Shown in pieces: positions 32,113 through 36,403 of a stretch of DNA of 36,403 nucleotides; the stretch's first letter is position 1; each line of letters opens with the position of its first letter. The notes below the pieces were generated by a model. That model saw only the letters and a program-made list of their open reading frames with translations, was not told the DNA's origin and made no database searches. The DNA is from Saprospiraceae bacterium. Its GTDB lineage: Bacteria > Bacteroidota > Bacteroidia > Chitinophagales > Saprospiraceae. A program made the position numbers and the translations under genes. The stretch is taken from assembly GCA_007121335.1 (NCBI GenBank), contig SKLY01000209.1, positions 1 through 36,403 on the forward strand. Reading direction: 5' to 3'.

Positions 32113-34644
32113 CTAACTAATAGGATTGTTATTCTGTATCTCTTCCAGGAGGCGCGTTAGTTCATCTTCACTATACACCAGGACTTCGCGAGCCTTGCTG
32201 CCTTCGCTTGGCCCTACGATACCAAAGGCTTCCAATTGGTCCATAATTCGACCGGCCCGGTTGAATCCGAGTTTGAGTTTGCGCTGTATCATGGAGGTGG
32301 AACCGGATTGCGCCTGTACCACAACATGAGCGGCATCGTCAAACATTTCGTCCAGTTCGGATGCAGAAATGCCACCGGCGCCGGTGGAGCCTTCCACGGA
32401 GAATTCCGGCAGCATATAAGGTTCCGGGTAGCCGCGTTGATCCCCGATGAAATCCAGCACTTCTTCCACCTCGGGGGTATCTACAAAAGCGCATTGTAGG
32501 CGAATAACATTGCCTCCCACGGAGAGTAGCATATCGCCCCGTCCGATGAGTTGATCAGCACCTCCGGCATCCAGGATTGTTCTAGAATCGATTTTGGAGG
32601 TTACCTTGTAGGCAATACGTGCCGGGAAATTGGCCTTGATGATACCGGTGATGATGTTGACCGAGGGCCTTTGGGTGGCTATAACCAGGTGAATTCCCAC
32701 CGCTCTGGCCAATTGTGCCAGCCTCGCAATGGGCATTTCAATTTCCTTTCCCGCTGTCATAATCAGGTCGGCAAACTCATCGATTACCAGCACGATGAAA
32801 GGCATGAATTTATGACCCTTTTGGGGATTGAGTTTCCGCGCTACAAATTTCTTATTGTACTCCCTGATATTTCTCGCGCGCGCCTTTTTAAGAAGGTCGT
32901 AGCGCTGATCCATTTCAATGCACAGTGAGTTGAGCGTCTCGATCACCTTGGTGGTGTCTGTGATAATGGGTTCGCTTTGACCGGGCATTTGTGCCAAAAA
33001 GTGTTTTTCCAGTATGCCGTAAGGATAGAGTTCCACCTTTTTCGGATCGATTAACACGAGTTTGACTCGCGAGGGGTGATTGTGGTAGAGCAAACTCACC
33101 AGGATGGCATTGATACCCACGGATTTTCCCTGTCCGGTGGCTCCCGCCATCAGGAGGTGGGGCATTTTAGCCAGATCGGCAATGTAAACTTCATTGGAAA
33201 TGGTTTTTCCAAGAGCAATGGGCAGGTCCATACCGGTTTTCCCAAATTTATCGGTTTTAATAAGCTCTTTGAGAGAGACGATCTGTTTTTTCTTGTTGGG
33301 AACTTCGATGCCGATGGTGCCCTTTCCTGGAATGGGTGCGATAATGCGGATGCCCAGAGCTGCCAGACTAAGAGCAATATCGTCCTCCAGGTTTTTTATC
33401 TTTTGGATGCGCACACCGGGTGCAGGAACGATTTCGTATAGGGTGACCGTGGGGCCAATGGTGGCCCGAATCTTTGTGATATCGATCTTGTAGTTCGAAA
33501 GTGTACGGATGATCTGGTTTTTATTTTCCTCCAGTTCTTCTCTATTGATTGAAACCATGCCCGAATCGTGTTCTTCCAGTAAGTCGAGACCCGGTTTTTT
33601 ATAACCTGATAACTCCAGTGAGGGGTCGTAGGGATCGTCCTCTTTTTTTCCCTCATCACGTTCAATGTCCATGACAGGGTTGATGTTACCCTCCTTATTA
33701 ATCTCCAGTTCGGCGCTGTCTTCTTCGGAAGTGCCATTTTCTTTCTCGGCATCGCCGGCCGAATTTTCTTCAGGCTTCAATATCACCGGATCGCCACTTT
33801 CGACCTCGGTTTGTATCTCGCTGTCCTTTTCTTTGGGTTTATCGTCCTCAAAAGAAAGGGTGGTGTATTCATAGGCGCTTGAATTGCTGTCTGATTCAGA
33901 TTGATCATTCGATAAAGAATCAGTTTTCCCGGTGCCTTCAATCTCATCCGTACTGCTATCACCCTCATTTGCATCAGCGGCTTTTTTACCCATTCCAAAA
34001 GTTGGAAACAACCAGCTCAATCCAACTTTAGGCCTAACGGCGGAACCGTCATTTGAGAGTTTGCCTAAGTTGAGATCTGCGGGTCCGAGGTTAAAAAGGA
34101 CAATGCAGTAGGCGATCGTGAGGAAAAGTAGAAAAATGAAGGTGCCCACCTGACCGATGAAATTGGATACCCACACCTGTACCGATTGCCCGATTGCCCC
34201 GCCCCAGGGGAAATCTGAGGGGCCGCTGAAAAAATCTGCTGCTACCGCCACCAATACCAGTGTATAAAGGCAGTAAAGGGCGGTGGTTAAAATCTTTTTC
34301 ATGGAGCCTCCAAAGGTGACCAGTTGACCAAATTGAAACAGCAGGAACGGTAGCACAAATGAGGCTATGCCAAATCCGTAGTAAAAAAAGTAGCTGGATA
34401 CAAAAGCTCCCAATCGCCCAAGCCAATTTGCCGCAGAGCTCTCCCCATCCATGAGAAAGTCACTGTCCAGCTTGAGAACGAATTGCTGATCCTCCCGCCA
34501 CGTAAAAAGGTAGGAAAGCAGTGCGATAAATAAAAACAGCGCCAGGACCATTATGAACAATCCGACAATGGTTCGCACCCTTCGGTCGCTGCTGAATGCC
34601 AATAAGCCGGACTGTTTCCCACTTTTTCTCTTCCTCTTTGCCAT
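32113..34644 (-). CDS. ftsK: DNA translocase FtsK/SpoIIIE
   Basis: An 843-residue motor that pumps chromosomal DNA through the division septum and activates dimer resolution. The N-terminal part (about residues 22-185) has four to five transmembrane helices. A poorly conserved acidic linker rich in Asp, Glu and Ser follows (about 210-365). The motor domain begins near 370; Walker A GATGQGKS is near residue 500, Walker B is FIVLVIDEFADLIM, and LARAVGIHLVIATQRPSVNIITG is typical. The C-terminal 65 residues (IQRKLKLGFNRAGRIMDQLEAFGIVGPSEGSKAREVLV) form the gamma winged-helix domain that reads the orienting sequences. The linker is short compared with E. coli, as usual outside Gammaproteobacteria. 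Confidence 0.96.
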   Translation of the reverse strand: MAKRKRKSGKQSGLLAFSSDRRVRTIVGLFIMVLALFLFIALLSYLFTWREDQQFVLKLDSDFLMDGESSAANWLGRLGAFVSSYFFYYGFGIASFVLPFLLFQFGQLVTFGGSMKKILTTALYCLYTLVLVAVAADFFSGPSDFPWGGAIGQSVQVWVSNFIGQVGTFIFLLFLTIAYCIVLFNLGPADLNLGKLSNDGSAVRPKVGLSWLFPTFGMGKKAADANEGDSSTDEIEGTGKTDSLSNDQSESDSNSSAYEYTTLSFEDDKPKEKDSEIQTEVESGDPVILKPEENSAGDAEKENGTSEEDSAELEINKEGNINPVMDIERDEGKKEDDPYDPSLELSGYKKPGLDLLEEHDSGMVSINREELEENKNQIIRTLSNYKIDITKIRATIGPTVTLYEIVPAPGVRIQKIKNLEDDIALSLAALGIRIIAPIPGKGTIGIEVPNKKKQIVSLKELIKTDKFGKTGMDLPIALGKTISNEVYIADLAKMPHLLMAGATGQGKSVGINAILVSLLYHNHPSRVKLVLIDPKKVELYPYGILEKHFLAQMPGQSEPIITDTTKVIETLNSLCIEMDQRYDLLKKARARNIREYNKKFVARKLNPQKGHKFMPFIVLVIDEFADLIMTAGKEIEMPIARLAQLARAVGIHLVIATQRPSVNIITGIIKANFPARIAYKVTSKIDSRTILDAGGADQLIGRGDMLLSVGGNVIRLQCAFVDTPEVEEVLDFIGDQRGYPEPYMLPEFSVEGSTGAGGISASELDEMFDDAAHVVVQAQSGSTSMIQRKLKLGFNRAGRIMDQLEAFGIVGPSEGSKAREVLVYSEDELTRLLEEIQNNNPIS

Positions 34645-34667
34645 ACTCGTGATAACTGTAACAGGTA

Positions 34668-34675
34668 CAAAAGTA
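34668..34675 (-). promoter_or_regulatory. -7 element for ftsK
   Basis: On the minus strand this reads TACTTTTG, matching TAnnTTTG, 23 bp before the ftsK start codon. No TTG stands at the right distance upstream, so the -33 element is weak or absent. Confidence 0.4.
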
Positions 34676-34807
34676 TGAAAATTATATTAGATAATACTCA
34701 TATGCAAAAATTTTTTTATATATTGAGTAGGATTGTAAATTGCTATGAGGTGGAGGAATGAGGTTAAATTTTTTCCTGGTCAAAAATTCTATATAGGGGA
34801 ACAATAG

Positions 34808-34840
34808 TATCGGATAATGATGTTCTAAATGTATCCGATA
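34808..34840. promoter_or_regulatory. Twin dyads TATC-S-GATA, possible operator pair
   Basis: TATCGGATA (34808-34816) and TATCCGATA (34832-34840) are exact reverse complements, with 15 bp between them; each is itself a dyad TATC-N-GATA. They lie in the gene-poor 402-bp gap between ftsK (minus) and the Fic gene (plus), whose remainder (34645-35046) holds an AT-rich tract and the 19-bp tandem repeat. No regulator gene is adjacent. A stem-loop in RNA is the alternative reading. Confidence 0.45.
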
Positions 34841-34913
34841 TAAAGGAAAGATTTCAGGCTTGCTCATTTTGATGTTTGCGGGTCGATTATATTTGGGTTA
34901 TTGGCAGAAAGGT

Positions 34914-34989
34914 GCCTGGGACTGAAGAGGGGGCCTGGGACTCTAGAGGGAGCCTGGGAGTGGAGAGGGGGTTTGGGACTGAGGTTTTT
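34914..34989. repeat. 19-bp purine-rich tandem repeat, 3-4 units
   Basis: Three 19-bp units beginning GCCTGGGA lie head to tail at 34914-34932, 34933-34951 and 34952-34970, differing at a few positions; a fourth, degenerate unit (34971-34989) begins GTTTGGGACTGAGG. One strand is strongly purine-biased. It ends about 57 bp before the Fic start codon. Confidence 0.85.
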
Positions 34990-35046
34990 AGGATTTGAAT
35001 AGGATTACAGGGGCGCAATTACGTTTCCCTTTTTTAAAGACAATGT

Positions 35047-35979
35047 ATGTATATTCAAGATACAGCAAAGAAATTATTGGAGCGCATCCAGGCGAAGAAG
35101 CAGGTAGTGGATGATCACCGGCCATTTCCGGTTTCTGTGATAAGACGTCTGCGGGAGGACTGGATGTTGGAGTGGACATACCACACCAATGCCATTGAGG
35201 GCAATACCCTCTCCCTTGCGGAGACCCGTTTGGTGCTTGAGCATGGATTGACAGTTGGTGGAAAGACGCTCAGGGAGCACTTCGAAGCTATTAATCACAG
35301 AGATGCCATTGTGTTGCTGGAGGAGCTGGCGGAAAGTAGTCGTGATTTTACTGTTACTGATCTATTGGACCTGCACAGTCTGGTCCTCAAGAATATCGAT
35401 CCTGATTTTGCTGGTCGTATTCGCAATGGAAGGGTGCGGATTGTTGGTGCCAATTTTGTGCCTCCGCCACCGCACAAGTTGGACGCACTGCTCGATGCAC
35501 TTTTTTCCGACCTGAAAGAAAAGGAATCAGACCTTCAGGCACCTGTGCTGGCAGCTTGGTTTCACCACAGGATGGTACACATTCATCCCTTTTTTGACGG
35601 CAATGGCAGGACAGCCAGGTTGGCCATGAACTTACTGCTGATGCGAGCGGGTTATCCCCCTGCCATATTGTTGCAGCAGGACAGGAAGAAGTACTTTCAC
35701 GCACTCAATGCCGCCAATAAGGGCGATTATTCCAGGCTGATGCTGCTTGTCTTTCAGGCCGTGGAGCGAAGCCTGAATATGTACCTCAATGCACTTCCCG
35801 GGCATTACGAAGACTACCTGCCCCTGTCAGATATTGCCCGGGAGCCGGATATCCCCTACGGTCAGGAGTACCTCAGTCTCCTCGCCCGCAGGGGCCGGAT
35901 CGATGCACACAAAGAGGGGAGGAACTGGCTCACCACCAAAAAGGCCGTACGCGAGTACCAGGAGTCGTTGGGGGATTAA
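35047..35979 (+). CDS. Class II Fic-domain protein with winged-helix-like C-terminus
   Basis: 310 residues. The Fic core has the complete catalytic motif H180-PFFDGNGRTAR, so it should transfer AMP (or another nucleotide) from a nucleotide to a hydroxyl of a target protein. The inhibitory motif lies N-terminal to it (T47-NAI-E51-G52, within HTNAIEGN), which makes it a class II Fic with built-in auto-inhibition; no separate antitoxin is needed. The C-terminal 70 residues (YLPLSDIAREPDIPYGQEYLSLLARRGRIDAHKEGRNWLTT) resemble a helix-turn-helix module of the type that reads DNA or docks a target. Targets are unknown. It is a single gene flanked by repeats on both sides, in the most accessory-looking part of the window. 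Confidence 0.92.
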   Translation: MYIQDTAKKLLERIQAKKQVVDDHRPFPVSVIRRLREDWMLEWTYHTNAIEGNTLSLAETRLVLEHGLTVGGKTLREHFEAINHRDAIVLLEELAESSRDFTVTDLLDLHSLVLKNIDPDFAGRIRNGRVRIVGANFVPPPPHKLDALLDALFSDLKEKESDLQAPVLAAWFHHRMVHIHPFFDGNGRTARLAMNLLLMRAGYPPAILLQQDRKKYFHALNAANKGDYSRLMLLVFQAVERSLNMYLNALPGHYEDYLPLSDIAREPDIPYGQEYLSLLARRGRIDAHKEGRNWLTTKKAVREYQESLGD

Positions 35980-36016
35980 TTGATAATGGACAGTTGAAAA
36001 TGGATGATAGGATTTT

Positions 36017-36053
36017 AAAAAATTCCTATGTAGGGACGCAATGCCTTACGTCC
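36017..36053. repeat. Dispersed hairpin repeat, copy 2
   Basis: The second copy of the element at 11757-11793, matching at 31 of 37 positions; the stem has one mismatch here (GGACGCAA with TTACGTCC). It follows a tract (35983-36003) of a type often found between Bacteroidota genes. A 68-residue frame at 35994-36200 translates the repeat and is not a gene. The rest of 35980-36403 holds no intact gene. Confidence 0.75.
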
Positions 36054-36200
36054 TTAACACACGAAAATCCCATTGATCATATACCAATTGAAAATTCAGG
36101 CCTGGGGTCTGGGTTCCGTGCGGCAATTAGTAAATTGGGTGTTTTGAGGGGGGGGCTCCAGTTCGGGAAATTTACCCTTGCGGGTCTGGACCGCAGTTAA

Positions 36201-36290
36201 CTCATTATGTTGAGTGAAGGCCTGTCAGAGCGGAGCATGGACCTGAAAGAAATCAGCCAGGGAACCATCAAAACAGTATGTGCCAGCTAA
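36201..36290 (+). pseudogene. Possible LuxR-type helix-turn-helix remnant
   Basis: The frame LIMLSEGLSERSMDLKEISQ then GTIKTVCAS, ending in TAA at 36288, aligns with the recognition part of LuxR/NarL helix-turn-helix domains (typically [27 protein letters not shown]). It is preceded immediately by an in-frame TAA (36198-36200) and lacks the receiver domain and the end of the HTH. If the resemblance is real it is a broken gene fragment; with under 30 residues it may be coincidence. Confidence 0.3.
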
Positions 36291-36403
36291 ATCCTACAAA
36301 TAAATTAACCCCATAAAGTCGATATGTTTAAGGATGATTGGCACTTACGCATACTAAAAAACTCAAACGAGCCATCCGCCTTAAGCTAAACAGCCATCGA
36401 CCA

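Noticed and set aside
34914-34989. CRISPR array
   Set aside because: The units abut directly, with no spacers, and no cas gene is present; it is a plain tandem repeat.
35994-36200. 68-residue frame after the Fic gene
   Set aside because: Begins in a dispersed repeat and has no recognisable features; not evidence for a partner of Fic.
1-36403. tRNA, rRNA or intact insertion sequence
   Set aside because: By eye I found no tRNA T-loop plus acceptor pairing, no rRNA-like stretch and no transposase reading frame; a dedicated scan could still find a short RNA.

Overview
The window looks like a chromosomal segment of a Bacteroidota bacterium (Saprospiria or Flavobacteriia level; I cannot resolve further). 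Evidence: a short primary sigma factor without region 1.1; repeated Bacteroidota-type promoters (TTG/TTTG, about 17-23 nt, TAnnTTTG); a PKD protein ending in a type IX secretion (CHU_C, type B) sorting domain; a GWxTD-domain protein; the N-terminally extended (486 aa) GAPDH; a DAHP synthase/chorismate mutase fusion; a START-like protein; and few Shine-Dalgarno sequences. No tRNA, rRNA, CRISPR array, intact insertion sequence or prophage gene was seen.

Layout. 1-627: gene-free apart from a possible leftward promoter, holding a cluster of short palindromes bounded by a 15-bp inverted repeat. 628-5419: tsaC (minus), a large T9SS-secreted PKD protein, rplS with promoter and terminator, and a membrane metallophosphoesterase. 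5495-9743: secreted or envelope genes of mostly unknown role (lipoprotein, GWxTD, DUF6794-like, MscS channel, MORN-like lipoprotein), then a YfcC/DcuC-type carrier to 11365. 11366-12305: about 0.94 kb without genes, a mosaic of repeats and palindromes, ending in a strong promoter. 12306-14502: enoyl-CoA hydratase, thioredoxin-reductase-like ferredoxin-NADP reductase, and its 2Fe-2S ferredoxin; a START-like gene converges on them. 15283-21673: rpoD with a long leader, extended GAPDH, S41 protease, coaD and P5C dehydrogenase. 21633-29801: NUDIX (overlapping the previous gene tail to tail), AI-2E-family permease, lipoprotein, lptC, CNNM/CBS protein, DAHP synthase/chorismate mutase, ribA, small Cys-rich membrane protein, mazG and a small secreted protein. 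29802-30491: non-coding, with a degraded AAA/DUF4143 ATPase end. 30492-34644 (minus): GltS-like symporter and FtsK. 34645-36403: accessory-looking end with a dyad pair, a 19-bp tandem repeat, a class II Fic gene, a copy of the repeat seen near 11.77 kb, and a possible LuxR helix-turn-helix remnant.

Most genes are core housekeeping: translation, transcription, cofactor and central metabolism, envelope biogenesis and chromosome segregation. Accessory signal is confined to the intergenic repeat zones and the two ends. I found no convincing new multi-gene defence or mobile system. The most unusual things are the repeat/palindrome zones, the twin TATC-S-GATA dyads, the 40-bp periodic motif in front of the ATPase remnant, and the uncharacterised secreted-gene run at 5.5-9.7 kb.
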